Origin: Microcebus murinus
Taxonomy: Eukaryota; Chordata; Mammalia; Primates; Cheirogaleidae
NCBI RefSeq assembly: GCF_040939455.1
Contig: NC_134117.1
Span: forward strand, 26,901,501 to 26,965,500
DNA length: 64,000 nucleotides
Direction of reading: 5' to 3'
Part shown: in pieces, positions 46,020 through 58,189 of the stretch
Layout: every line of letters starts with the position of its first letter
Numbering within the stretch: position 1 is the first letter of the stretch
Notes under the pieces: model-generated
The model's database searches: none
What the model was told of the DNA's origin: nothing
The model's input: the letters and a program-made list of their open reading frames with translations, nothing else
Position numbers and translations under genes: made by a program

Positions 46020-46250
46020 CTGAGTAGCACCTAAGTGGACACATAGGTACTACAGTAATAGGGTATTGGGCAGGTGGGAGGGGGTAGGGGGGCGGGTATA
46101 TACATACATAATGAGTGAGATGTGCACCATTTGGGGGATGGTCATTATGGAGACTCAGACTTTTGGGGGGAGAGGGGGAAATGGGGATTTATTGAAACTT
46201 TAAAATCTGTACCCCCATAATATGCTGAAATAAAAAAAAATTGCATATAT

Positions 46251-46599
46251 TGAATCTTAAAGAGTTTTTTTACTTTCTTAGGTGTTTTAAATTTATAAAA
46301 GTAATAAATGTTTAACTTAATTAGTTAAATAATCAGAGGTAAATAAGGAAAAGATAATCATTTCTTTTCTTGGCCTCCTCAGTTTCTATCCCTAAAAACT
46401 AACCAGTATTTGAAGTTTATACTTCCATACTATTTTAAGTGCCTTATACATTATACTTACATATAAAGATTTAAAAAATAGTTCTTAGTGAAAAAAGAGA
46501 TTCAAATATAATCAGTATTCTGTAATCTGTTTTTCTCCCCACATATATGTCGTAGACATCTCTAGGTCAATGCATGTGATCTAACTCATTCTTTTTAAT
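46251..46599. other. No gene seen; AT-rich
   Basis: AT-rich sequence between the full-length L1 and an ancient L1ME. Nothing recognised. Confidence 0.45.
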
Positions 46600-48145
46600 T
46601 ATTTGCATTATAGTCTATAATATTAAATATATCATAATTTATTTAACTTTCCCTATGAATATATACTACTATGTTACACATACATTAATATACATTCAAA
46701 CTATATTCACACATTCATTATTGTAGAGTAGATTTCTCAAAGTGGGATGTCTGAGTCGAAAGGTATATATATATTTTTCAATTTTATAAAATCAGATTTA
46801 TTGAGGTATAATTTACATGCAGAAAAACTGTATATTTTGATAAATGTATATACTATATAGTCATGTAACCACCACCACTGTCAAGATATAGAAGATTTGT
46901 TATCCTAAAAAGTTCTCTTGTCTCTCTTTGCAATTTCCTCTTCCCAGTCTTATTCCTTAGCTGCCTCTGAACTGTTATCTGTCCTTAAATGTCATATATA
47001 GACTGTCTCCAACTTAATAATGGTTTGACTTATGATTTTTCAACTTTGCAACGGTTACATTTAGTAGAAACCATACTTTAAATACCTATACAACCATTCC
47101 GTGTTTTGCTTCCAGTACAGTGTTCGATAAATTACTTGAGATATTCAGCACTTTATTATTAATATAGTAGTAAATAATAGGCTTTGTGTTCAATGATACT
47201 GCCCAACTATAGGCTAAGTGTTCTGAGCACATTTAAAGTAGGCTAGGCTAAGCTACGATGTTCAATAAGTTAGGTGTATTAAATGCAATTTTGACTTATA
47301 GTATTTTCAACTTACGATGGGTTTATTGGGATATAACCCCATTGCAAGTCTAGGAGCATCTGTAACTAGAATAATAAAGTGATTGTGTGTATCTGGTTTC
47401 TTTCACTTACTGTAATGTTTTTAGAGATTCATTCATCTTGTTGCATATATCACTGTTTCATCCCTTTTATTGCTGAATAATATTTAACTATATGGATATT
47501 CTACAATTTGTTTATTCCTTCCTCAGTTTATGGATATTGGGGTTGTTTCTAGTTTTTAGTAATTATGAATAAAGCTGCTAAAACATTTGTTCGCAGATCC
47601 TTATATTGCCATATATTTTCATTTCCCTTGGGTAGATTCTATGAGTGGGATTGCTTGGTTTTATGCTGTCTATTTAACTTTATAAAAAACTCTCATACTG
47701 TTTTCCAAAGTGGCTGTACCATTTTGCATTCCCAAATGCAAAATGTGAGGTTTTCAGTTCCTCTACATCCTTCCTAGCACTCGGTATTGTGTCTTTTAAA
47801 TTTTAGCTATTTTTGAGTGTGTATAGTGGTATGTCTTGTGTTTTTAATTTGCATTTTTCTATGACTAATGACATCGAGCATCTCTTCATGTGCTTATTTG
47901 CCATCTGTATATCTTCTTTAGTGAAATGTTTGTTCAAGACTTTTGCCCATTTCAAAGAATGAGTTTTGCTTTCTTATTATTGAGTTTTGAGAGTTCTATA
48001 TATGCTCTGGGATACAAGTTCTTTGTCAGATATATGAATTGCAAATATTTTTTCCCAGTATGTAACTTGTTTTATTATTTTCTTAATAATTTCTTTCAAA
48101 AGAGCAGACACTTTTAATTTTGATAAAGTCCAATTTATGAATTTT
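46600..48145 (-). mobile_element. Ancient L1ME-type, antisense, with DNA-transposon insert
   Basis: The order L1ME 3' UTR (ATTTATTGAGGTATAATTTAC), TTATTGCTGAATAATATTT, CCATTTTGCATTCCC, TTTTGCCCATTTCAAAG-like text marks a minus-strand L1ME. It is split by the Tigger-type element at 47001-47364. Confidence 0.8.
47001..47364. mobile_element. Tigger-type (MER2-like) DNA transposon
   Basis: Termini GACTGTCTCC and GGAGCATCTGTA (inverted, imperfect) bound an element with GTTTGACTTATGATTTTTC and TTTTCAACTTACGATGGG near the ends and AGGCTAGGCTAAGCTACGATG inside, as in a common mammalian pogo-derived MITE. TA-rich flanks fit TA target preference. Confidence 0.75.
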
Positions 48146-50960
48146 TTCTTTTATAGTTTGCATTTTAAATTTTAATGCATCTTGCCAGACAGTTTTCAGA
48201 AAAGATGATAGCAGTTCCCATTCTCACTAGTGGTGTATTAGAGCAGTTATTTCCCACATTCTCACTAGCACTGGATATTGGTGTTCTTTTTAACCATTTT
48301 CAGTCCAGCAGATGAAAAACATCTCATTCTTGCAGTTTTCTGACTATAGCCAGGATGCATATATTTTCACAAGTTTATTAGTGATTTGTATTTCCTTTTT
48401 GGCAAATTACCTATTCAAATTATTTGCCCTTTTTATTGAGTGTTGATCTTTTTACCAGTTTGTAATTGCTCTTTGTGAATTAAGAATATTAATCCTTTGT
48501 CATATGTATCGCAAACAATTTTTCTCTCTGGATATCATTTATATTTTGGCTCAGTTTTTAACGTAGAACTTTAATCTTTTACTGTGATTGGAATTTATGT
48601 TTATATATAGTATGATGTAAGTATATAACATTGTTTTCTTACAAATGACTAGCTGGCGGTCGTGTTTCGGCGGTGCCTGTGTTTGGGAGGCTTGTGCCCG
48701 TAGCTTGCGAATGCGTCGCTCTCTGATAAAGGCGCATAGGCTGGGATGATACAAGCTCCGGGTGGAAGCAGGGGAGCCGAGCCCGAACCCTGGCCAGTAC
48801 AGTGGTAGCAGTTGGACGGACGATTGCTGCTGCAGGATTTGTGGGCCGTTGTGTTTTGCAAGTCATGAAGCATGTGGAGCCTCAAGTAAAACCAGTTTTT
48901 CAAAGTCTACCATAATCTGCCTTCAGTGGTGGCTATTACAGACGTGGGTTTGAACCCAAAATGACAAAACCGGAAGCAGCGTTAATACTAGGTGTAAGCC
49001 CTACTGCCAATAAAGGAAAAATAAGAGATGCTCATCGACGAATTATGCTCTTAAATCACCCAAAGGAGGATCTCCTTATATAGCAGCCAAAATCAATGAA
49101 GCTAAAGATTTACTAGAAGGTCAAGCTAAAAAATGAAGTAAATGTATGATGAATTTTAAGTTTATATTAGTTTATGTATATGAATACCAACTTTTTATAA
49201 TAAAATACCTCAGAGCTACAAAAAAACCCAAGCAAACAACAAACAAAAAAAACCCCCAAATGACTAGCTGGTTTTGCCTACACCGTTTTAAAAACATTCT
49301 TTTGCCACTGAATTGAAATACCATATATTATACTCCCGCATACATTTGTACCTATTACTGAACTGTTTTTTATAATTTTTCTGTTCTTTCTTTCTTTGCC
49401 AATGCTATGTACTCCCTCATTTTTCTTTTTAAAGGTTTTCTTGGCTATTCTCGTAAACTTTTTAAAATGAACTTTTCACTTTCTCCAGTTCAAGAAAATT
49501 TATCACTGGATTCTGCTTAGAATTACATTCAGTTTATAGCCTAATTTGGGAAGGATTGATATTTTTTGATTTGTCTTCCACTTAAGAACATAGCATATCT
49601 CTCCGTTTGTTCAGTTCTTGTTTTATATTACTGTGTAATATTTTATAATTTTCTTCCTATACCTTTCTTATTAAACTGATTTTTAAATATTTTATAGTTT
49701 CATTGATGTTGAGAGTAGATTTCTTTCTCCTTATAACTTTTTCCTAGTATGGAAAAAGAAGAGAGAGAAGATATTGATTTTAATTATTTTAAATTATTTG
49801 ATCATTTTAATTATTTTTAGCTTATATTCATTCCCTTTACCAAATTTTCTTATTAATTCTAATAGCTTATCAGTAGCTATTGTGTTTTATAGGCGCAAAG
49901 TCCTATCAAAGATAAATGTAGATTTTCTCTTTTCTAAATTTTTACCAATTATTTTCCTTTTAATTTCTCAAAACCCCAAATATTGCTTTGGGGGTTTTTT
50001 TCTCACTGAAAAATAGCGGTGAGAGCTGCTTTTCACATGATTTTAATGCAAATGACTTCACTATTTTATGTGCATAAACATCTGAATATTTTCCCACTAA
50101 AACCAATATATTTAAGTTAAAATAAGTTGATATATTTAAAAATAGGATGACTTCTGTTGTTATTTCTGATGATAATAGAGATAAAAACATTTTGACTAAT
50201 GATCTTCCATACATGTCTTGATCCATACTCACAAACTTGAATCATAAACATAGAAATACATACATGGATATAATTTTATATAATTCAAGTAAATGTCTAT
50301 TATTTTGTTACTATCTGTTAAAATTTTGTTGACATCTTTCTGTATGAATGAATATAGGTTCATATTATTTTTGATGACTACGTTAGAATTACATTATATG
50401 AATATATCGTAATTAATTTATCTTCTGTTGATAGATACCATGGTTGTCTCTAATTTTTCATAATTATAAACAATGTTGTGAACGTCATTACAAGTGTATC
50501 TTTGCACAATTCCTAGAAATATGATTGCTGTGTCAAAGGAATGCATATTTAAAATTTTAATAAATTTAACAAATACACTTTCATAAATGTCATACCAGTT
50601 TATATTTAATACTTATACCAACAATGCATTAGAGAGCTCATTTATCTTATCACTTGTTAAAGATGATTATTATGTATTTTTTATCTATGTCAGTGTAATA
50701 GACAATAATTGATATAGCATTGTTGTTTTTAATTATATTTCATCATTTACTAGTGAGATTAACTGTCTTTTTACATTCATTGTTATTTTTATTTCTTCTG
50801 TGAATTATCTGTTTCTTTAGCCCACTTTTTATTGGGATATTGGCTAGTCTTATTGAATTATAAGATCTCTTTATATGTTAAAGGTAGTAATTTTTTTGCA
50901 ATATGTTGCAAAAATGTATTCTCAGGCTTTTAAAATTTGTTTTTGTCATATGTATTGCTT
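48146..50960 (-). mobile_element. Ancient L1/HAL1-type remnants, antisense
   Basis: A second L1-like 3' region follows directly (CCCATTCTCACTAGTGGTGT, GTGATTTGTATTTCC). After the DNAJC19 insertion come ORF-like and 3'-like L1/HAL1 text to about 50960 (CATAATTATAAACAATGTTGTG, TTTAGCCCACTTTTTATTGGG). No frame is preserved. The division into elements is uncertain. Confidence 0.55.
48657..49257 (+). pseudogene. DNAJC19: DNAJC19 (TIM14/PAM18) processed pseudogene
   Basis: DNAJC19 is the J-protein of the inner-mitochondrial-membrane import motor, where it stimulates mtHsp70. Here a 5' UTR-like part (48657-48789) leads into the whole reading frame (48790-49136) with no introns. It retains stretches such as EPKMTK, LILGVS and [17 protein letters not shown] 3' UTR follows with AATAAA at 49199-49204 and an A-rich tail. 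Identical 14-bp repeats AAATGACTAGCTGG at 48643-48656 and 49258-49271 mark L1-type retroposition. Four lesions are visible: the start codon is CTG (48790), codon 42 is TAA (48913-48915), a 4-nt deletion near 49061 shifts the frame and removes the aspartate of the HPD motif, and a TAG follows at 49081-49083. The parent protein has 116 residues, and 347 nt here equals 351 minus 4. It sits in ancient L1/HAL1 sequence. Confidence 0.95.
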
Positions 50961-51286
50961 AATAGTCTTTCTATTTTGTTTTTCTTTTGTCTCTCTTTCT
51001 CCTCCTGTGCTCACCCCTGACAGGTTAGCAGTTTGAGGATTATCTCTATCCTGTCCTTGGTGTTCTCAGTCCAGAATCAGGTTTTACAGTGGTGTTTGGG
51101 GGCTCTTGCTCTGTGGTGATATTTGGGGGTGTTATACATTCAGTCCTTGAGCCACATGACCTGCCTGTATTCTAGGTGGCAGGGCTAACCATTTATCTTC
51201 TTTTCCTGCATCTTTTTTCTCCTCTTCTCCCTGCCAATTCCCAGCAACTGCTGCTTCTGGCAGGAGGCCAACAGTACTTTTCAAAT
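50961..51286. other. Unassigned stretch left of a twin-primed L1
   Basis: GC-richer than its left neighbour, with GGTGTTTGGGGGCTCTTGC and pyrimidine-rich runs. No repeat family or exon recognised. It could be old L1/HAL1 5' sequence. Confidence 0.35.
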
Positions 51287-51287
51287 T

Positions 51288-54237
51288 TTTCTAATTCATT
51301 TATCAATTCAAGGAGTCTCTTGGTTGAATCCTTGAGGTTTTCTAGGTATAATATCATGCCATCAGCAAAGAGTGAGAGTTTGATCTCTCCTGCTCCCATT
51401 TGGACGCCCTTAATTCCACTCTTTTGTCTGATTGCTATAGCAAGGACTTCCAGCACTATGTTGAATACAAGTGGAGATAGTGGGTAACCTTGTCTTGTTC
51501 CAGTTCTAAGTGGGAGTGCTTTCAGTTTTTCCCCATTCAGTATGATATTGGCTGTGGGTTTGTCATATATGGCTTGTATTATTTTTTGGTAAGCCCCGTC
51601 TATGCCTATTTTGTTGAGCGTTTTTATCATAAACGGGTGTTGAATTTTGTCAAATTCTTTTTCTGCATCTATTGAGAGGATCATATGGTCTTTGTTTTTG
51701 CTTCTATTTATATGGTGAATTACATTTATTGATTTGCGTATGTTGAACCATCCCTGCATCCCTGGGATGAAGCTCACTTGGTTGTGATGGATTATTTTCT
51801 TGGCAAGCACCTGGATTCTATTGGCTAGGATTTCGTTGAGAATTTTGGCATCTATATTCATAAGGGATATTGGTAAATGGTTTTCTTTTTTTTGTGGCAT
51901 CCTTTCCTGGTTTCAGTATCAGGGTTATGTTCGCTTGGGGAGGATTCCATCTTTCTCGATGTTGTGGAATAATTTCTGCAGGATAGGCACCAGTTCTTCC
52001 TTGTAGGTGTGGTAAAATTTGTATTTGAAACCATCTGATCCAGGACTTTTCTTTTTAGGAAGGTTTTTTTATTGCTGTTTCAATTTCAGTTCTTGATATT
52101 GGTCTGTTCAAGAATTCTATTTCTTCCTGGTTGAGCCTAGGGAGGCTGTGTGTTTCTAAGAAATTGTCCATTTCCTCCACATTTTCCAGTTTGTGTGCAT
52201 AGAGGTTTTTGTAGTATTCATGAATTATATCTTGTATCTCCATGGGATCCATTGTAATTTCTCCCTTATTGTTCCTGATGGAGCTTATTAGAGATTTTTC
52301 TTTTCTGCTTTTCGTTAGTCTAGCCAAAGGTATGTCAATTTTGGTAAAGTCTCAGGATACAAAATCAATACACAGAAATCAGAGGCATTCATATATGCCA
52401 ACAATGGTAAAAGTGAGAACCAAATTAAAGACACAATTCCCTTCAAAATAGCAACAAAGAAAATAAAGTACCTTGGAATATATTTAAGGAGGTAAAAGAC
52501 CACTACAGGGAGAACTATGAAACACTGAAGAAGGAAATAGCAGAGGAGATAAATAGGTGGAAGAATATACCATGCTCATGGGTAGGCAGAATCATTGTTA
52601 AAATGTCTATAGTACCCAAAGTGACCTACACAGTCAATACAATCCCTATCAAAATGCCGTCATCATTTTTCACAGATATAGAAAAAATAATTTTATGCTT
52701 TGTATGGAACCAGAGAAGACCCCGTATAGCAAAATCAATCCTAGGCGATAAAAACAAAATAGAAGGTATCAATTTACCAGACTTCAAACTATACTACAAA
52801 GCTATTGTAATTAAAACAGCTTGGGACTGGCACAAGAACAGGGACATTGACAAGTGGAACAGTTCAGAGAACCCAGACATAAAACCATCCTCATATAGCC
52901 AACTAATCTTTGACAAAGCAGACAAAAACATACACTGGGGAAAAGAATCATTATTCAATAAATGGTGCTGGGAAAACTGGATAGCCACATGTAGAAGACT
53001 GAAACAAGACCACACCTTTCACCTCTCACAAAAATCAACTCACGCTGGGTAACAGACTTGAACCTTAGGTGTGAATCTATTAGAATTCTAGAGGAAAATG
53101 TTGGAAACACTCTTCTAGACATTGGCCTAGGCAAAGAATTTATGAAGAAGACCCCAAATGCAATCACAACAGCAACAAAAATAAACAAAAGGGACCTGAT
53201 CAAATTAAAAAGCTTCTATACAGTCAAAGAAACTGTTAAGAGAGCAAACAGACAACCTACAGAATGGGAGAAAATTTTCACAAGCTACACATTCGATAAA
53301 GGGCTAATATCTAAAATCTATTTAAAACTCAAGAAAATCAGCCAAAAAAAAATCAAACAACCCCATCAAAAAATGGGTAAAGGACATGAACAGAAACTTT
53401 TTAAAAGAAGACAGAATAATGGCCAACAAACATATGAAAAAATGCTCAACATCTCTAATCATCAGGGAAATGCAAATCAAAACCACAATGAGATATCACT
53501 TAACTCCAGTGAGAATGGCCTTTATCAAAAAGTCCCCAAACAATAAATGCTGGTGTGGATGCGGAGACAGAGGAACCCTCCTACACTGCTGATGGGACTC
53601 AAACTAGTTCAACCTCTGTGAAAAGTAATATGGAGATACATCAAAGTGATACAAGTAGTTCTAACATTTGATCCAGAAATTCCACTACTGGGCATCTACC
53701 CAAAAGATCAAAAGTCACTTTATGAAAAAGACACCTGCACTCTAATGTTTATAGCAGCACAATTCACAATTGCAAAGCTGTGGAAACAACCCAAGTGCCC
53801 ATCAATTCATGAGTGGATTAATAAAATGTGGTATATGTATACCATGGAGTACTACTCAGCTTTAAGAAACAATGGTGATATAGCACCTCTTGTATATTCC
53901 TGGATACAGCTGGAACCCATTCTACTAAGCGAAGTATCTCAAGAATGGCAAAACCAGCACCACATGTACTCACCAGCAAATTGGTATTAACAGATCAACA
54001 CCTAAGTGGACATACAGGAATAACATTTATTGGGTGTCAGGCAGCTGGGAGGGGGGAGGAGGGGATGGGTATATACAACCACAATGAGTAAGATGTGCAA
54101 TGTTTGGGGGATGGACACGCTTGAAACTCTTACTTGACGGGGAGAAGGGTCATGGGCAATATATGTAACCTTAACACTTGTACCCCTATAATATGCTAAA
54201 ATAAAAAAAAAATAAACTATACCCAATTGAAAAAAAT
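51288..54237 (+). mobile_element. L1 with large 5' inversion (twin priming)
   Basis: From about 51288 to 52343 the L1 is antisense (minus-strand residues [20 protein letters not shown], then [12 protein letters not shown] and [10 protein letters not shown]). At 52344 it flips to sense with GTAAAGTCTCAGGATAC, the sequence that directly follows the left end of the inverted part in an intact L1, so little is lost at the junction. Sense ORF2 runs to about 53990 (broken), then a 3' UTR and AATAAA-type tail to 54237. The only TSD candidate is short (AATTTTTCT at about 51287 and ATTTTTTCT at about 54238). The catalytic motif reads FADG. Confidence 0.88.
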
Positions 54238-54247
54238 ATTTTTTCTA

Positions 54248-54712
54248 GTCAGTGAGTCTGGCTTTGGTCCTTCATCTCTCATGGGGCACTTTTTATTGCA
54301 TTATTTCTTATTGGTCCAACTACTGGATGTCACTATGGCAGTGATGAGGTTGGCAGGTTTGGAGCAGGCCTTACTTTAGATACAGCAGTCAGAGGAGGAC
54401 TCTCTTAGCTGAGACTTTCCAGCTGTGTAATCATTAGTGTTACAAGCCTTAGCATCCCCATAATTAATAGGTGGGTAGTAATATTTGCATTATTTTTGTC
54501 TTGGGTTATTTTGGGGAATCATTATCTTAGAGGATGTCAGAACTGGAGGAATAATGTTCTATTTTTGTATTTGAATAATAAGAATGAGTGTAAACATACT
54601 TCATGATGGTAAATCTGCTTCATCTCTTTAACCATAAATGAATCATAGTGGTCCCTTGGGACAGACATGTGCAAGTGGATGGACAGCTTTAATTCCATAT
54701 AGCATATTGATT
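54248..54712. other. No gene seen
   Basis: Single-copy-looking. No exon or repeat recognised. Confidence 0.45.
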
Positions 54713-54957
54713 CACTTTGTGAGTTTTGGAATTAGACTATCTGAGTTTGAATCTAGATCAGCCACTTACTAGCCCTGTTGTCTTGGGCAAGACAAGCTTA
54801 TCCTCTGTTTAGCTTTAATTTTCTAAAATACTACTTGCATCATTACCTACGGAGAGAATTGTTTGAGGATTAAGTGATGTTATAGACATAATGCATTTGG
54901 CACATTACCTGGCATATAGTAAGTATTCAATAAATGTTAGAGTTTATTATTATGGTA
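54713..54957 (-). mobile_element. MIR SINE, antisense, nearly complete
   Basis: GAGTTTGAATCTAGATCAGCC, CCACTTACTAGCCCTG, TTGGGCAAGACAAGC, GAGGATTAAGTGATG and GGCATATAGTAAGTATTCAA follow the antisense MIR consensus order over about 245 bp. Confidence 0.9.
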
Positions 54958-56985
54958 AATCTTTTATGCCTCCAAATGTGAATATTACCCTTTGGTAGCT
55001 CAGTTTCTCTTCTGGTACTAAAATTTTTCTGTTTTTAAAACCTCAGTTGACACAGTATATTAAAGTAGAACCAATTAGAAACATTTTGAGCTCTCCTGTT
55101 AAGTTGTGATAACTTCATGACAAATCTCCCACAGGTCTGAACCTTGGATTTCTCAGTTATCTAGGATGTGTGTTAGGATTAGTGAAATAAAACACACAGA
55201 ATTACTCAGTTCCCTAGAAAATAAAGGTCTGAAAATGTATCTTGGAAAGCATTGTTCATAATCTTTTGGCCAAGAAATTTGAGTTCTTTAAAGGCATGAT
55301 ACTAACAAGAGGAATATTAGTTGGTTTTAGAATTCTTCCTGATTACCCTAAAATGAAGCTGAGCTGAACAGAAATTGGATGATATTTTACATATTTAGAG
55401 TGAGCCTAATGCTATTATCAGCACAATAAAATGTCTGCATAAAAGTCAGTGGCCATGCACAAACGCAATCATGAGGTTAAAAAAAGCACATGACTAGAAG
55501 TTTCCCTTTTCTCTAACTGCTTTGAGTACAGTTTTAAATATTAATACAAACTTTTAACTAAGCTTTAAGTACAAGTCCTCTCATAACCATCATATAAATG
55601 AAGAATTTTTTTACTAGCTGAATTTTTTATTAGAATCAACCTTCATAAAATACATTTAATACATATGATCAAAAACATAATATGGGAGTAAAGAATATAA
55701 TTATAAAAGCTGTACATGTTGTACAGTAAAAGCATTGTATTGACAATTAATATAGAAAATCACCAAAGGATGTTTTTTAAAAAGGTGCTTATGTTCTGCT
55801 TTTCCCAAAATTAGACTTGGGAGGATTGATTGATTTGTCTCTCAAGTTGATGGAAGATTTGTCTTTATGAATCATGGAATAAAGTTCCCCCTTGTTTGTA
55901 GGAGTCTTTGTGTTAGATCTGAGAGATGATGATTACTTCTTACTTTTTACCCTTACTTTGTTAAAGATGATGTAGGAGGAAGTTCTTTCAATTCATTTTA
56001 ACTTTAGCTCTCCTGTTTTCCCAGTGTCAGAAGCAATTTGTTATAGGTTCCTTCATTTAGGCTGATGGTATCATATCAAAATATAATGGAATAAAGTCAA
56101 TGTTTTTGGACAGTGAATTACGTGAAGACAGTTCTTTGTAGGTTTGGTTGAATCCACGGGCGGATTTTAGAGTATTTAGATCAGTGCCTTCCAAGATTGG
56201 ATAGGGGTTGGAGAAAGTATAGAGGCACTTTAGAAAATGTATAAAGAAATCCACTGTGTGAGGGAGTTTGCTAATAATTATGCAGTCAACTTGTCAGCAG
56301 ATTACTTTGTTTTGTACATTTCTGATTTATTCTGAGACTAGAGTGGGAATTTTCCTAATCCATTGGTTTGTTTCCATTGTATTTCAACATATTGCAGTTT
56401 ACATGTCCCTAGCTAAGTGTATTTAAGGCGATTTTTGAAAAGAAACTGGATTAAATATAGTACTAATAATGTCAGCACAAAGGAACAGCAAGAAAGTTGC
56501 AAAGTTGATGGGTTATCTTTTAATATGAACTCTTTGTCAGCCACATAATGAGGTAAAAATAATCTGAGAAGAAGTGACCAAAAAATGCCTAAATTATCAA
56601 AAAGACCATTTGAAATTTAGATTTATCATTTTTAGTGAACCTTACTGAAAGTTTATTTAATGTCCAGAACATAATGATTACTATTATTTAAAAAATAGGA
56701 GCAAACAAGATTTTTGAACAGTTATCAAAATAAAATGAAATTTTAAATATTATTTATTTAATTTTTAGTTGATTAATTTAAAATTCTATTTTAACTTGTT
56801 TATGATGTAACTAAATTAAATATTACCACAGTAGGTACATGTGTAATATGTATGTGTATATATAAAAATGATATATACTCAAAAATGTTTTACTGAGTAT
56901 ATACAATTAAAAAAATTTGGAGATCAACAACTTACCAAGTCCTTTGTTCTTCAAAGCAGAATGGAAGAATAGATATGAGCAGGAA
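54958..56985. other. No gene seen
   Basis: Single-copy-looking AT-rich sequence. A short inverted repeat CTGTACATGTTGTACAG lies near 55711. No splice-bounded open frame was recognised. Confidence 0.5.
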
Positions 56986-57185
56986 CTTTGGGGTTAAACA
57001 GACCTTGGTTTGGATTTACAACATACTAGTTGTGTGGAGCTTGGGCAAACTACTCAGTCTCACTCCCATTTGTAAAATTGGGAAAGTAATATAGGGTTTG
57101 TGAGGATTAGGTTAGCTAATATTATTAAGTGCTTAGTACAAAGCCATGCATCTCAATGAATGGTAGCTATTGTTATTATTATTAT
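56986..57185 (-). mobile_element. MIR SINE, antisense
   Basis: TACTAGTTGTGTGGAGCTTGGGC, TACTCAGTCTCACTCCCATTTG, GTGAGGATTAGGTTAGC and TTAAGTGCTTAGTACAAAGCC give the antisense MIR order. Confidence 0.82.
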
Positions 57186-57338
57186 ATCATTATTAATAGA
57201 GAGGTTGCCCATCCTTAAGGGAATCTTCCATAAGTAAGCTCATGTCTCAGATATAATCTCAAGATATAATATAATGTAAAGGGAAAAAGAGCTAAATGTA
57301 GTCCAAAAGAAATAAGTCCTTAAGTTTCACGGTTCTTA

Positions 57339-57672
57339 TTTATTTATTTTTTTTGAGACAGAGTCTCGCTTTGTTGCACAGGCTAGAGTGAGTGCCGTGG
57401 CGTCAGCCTAGCTCACAGCAACCTCAAACTCCTGGGCTCAAGCGATCCTACTGCCTCAGCCTCCTGAGTAGCTGGGACTACAGGCATGCACCACCATGCC
57501 CAGCTAATTTGTTCTCTATATATTAGTTGGCCAATTAATTTCTTTCTATTTATAATAGAGATGGGGTCTCACTCTTGCTCAGGCTGGTTTCAAACTCCTG
57601 ACCTCGAACAATACCTCCCGCCTTGGCCTCCCAGAGTGCTAGGATTACAGGCATGAGCCACTGCTCCAGGCC
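57339..57672 (-). mobile_element. Alu, full length, strepsirrhine-type middle, antisense
   Basis: Complete dimer with TATATATTAGTTGGCCAATTAATTTCT in the middle. TSD AAGTTTCACGGTTCTTA at 57322-57338 and AAGTTTCACAGTTCTTA at 57673-57689, one mismatch in 17. Confidence 0.95.
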
Positions 57673-57721
57673 AAGTTTCACAGTTCTTAAAACTAAAAAT
57701 TTCCAAGCATCCTGACTCTTT

Positions 57722-57723
<2 letters not shown>

Positions 57724-57754
<31 letters not shown>

Positions 57755-57772
57755 ATGTGTGTGGATGTGTGT
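57724..57772. repeat. (GT)n microsatellite
   Basis: About 14 GT units, then GGATGTGTGTGGATGTGTGT. Confidence 0.95.
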
Positions 57773-58189
57773 TTGTTTATTGGTGTAAAGGTCTGAGCTT
57801 TGGAGGAAATAGAGTTTATTATAGAGATTATGTGGGCAATGGCACATGAACATACTTGCTACACCTCTTTTCCAGCAGTTCCAGTCTTTTGTTAAGAGTT
57901 CTAAAGAGGAGAAATACAACTGTCCTACAATTTCTTTGTTTTTTGCCTGTTTCCTTCTAATGTAATGGCTTCAGTTGTTATATGTTACCTGCTTATTCTC
58001 TTAGTATGAAGAAAATTTACAAATCTGCTTCATACATAATCTGGTGAGGGTGTAAGTGTGGTAGGAGTAGGAAGTGATAAATTGTACTATGCAGCAGGGA
58101 AAAATACCTTTTTCTTCATTTGAAATAGCCATTTTATTCTCCTGTGGCTTATGTATATTGTATATTTTATTGTATATTTTGTATACAAT

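Larger units (their letters stand above)
39338..46235 (+). mobile_element. Full-length young L1, sense, inactivated
   Basis: 6.9 kb including a 338-bp Alu plus its duplicated target. The 5' end is GGGGTGGAGCAAGATGGCGG, followed by a CpG-rich 5' UTR, ORF1, a 41-bp spacer, ORF2, a 3' UTR with G-rich runs at 46061-46099, and AATAAA plus A tail. A perfect 15-bp TSD AAAAATTGCATATAT at 39323-39337 and 46236-46250 shows a complete, fairly recent insertion. It cannot move on its own: ORF1 has a frameshift and ORF2 has several stops and frameshifts. Confidence 0.97.

Noticed and set aside
48551..48903. Antisense open frames of 67-84 residues
   Set aside because: They are read on the opposite strand of the DNAJC19 retrocopy and its flank.
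57724..57772. (GT)n as a possible regulatory Z-DNA element
   Set aside because: An ordinary microsatellite. Nothing nearby indicates a promoter.
57590..57919. Minus-strand open frame with histidine/threonine repeats
   Set aside because: The repeats are the (GT)n microsatellite read in reverse, joined to an Alu.
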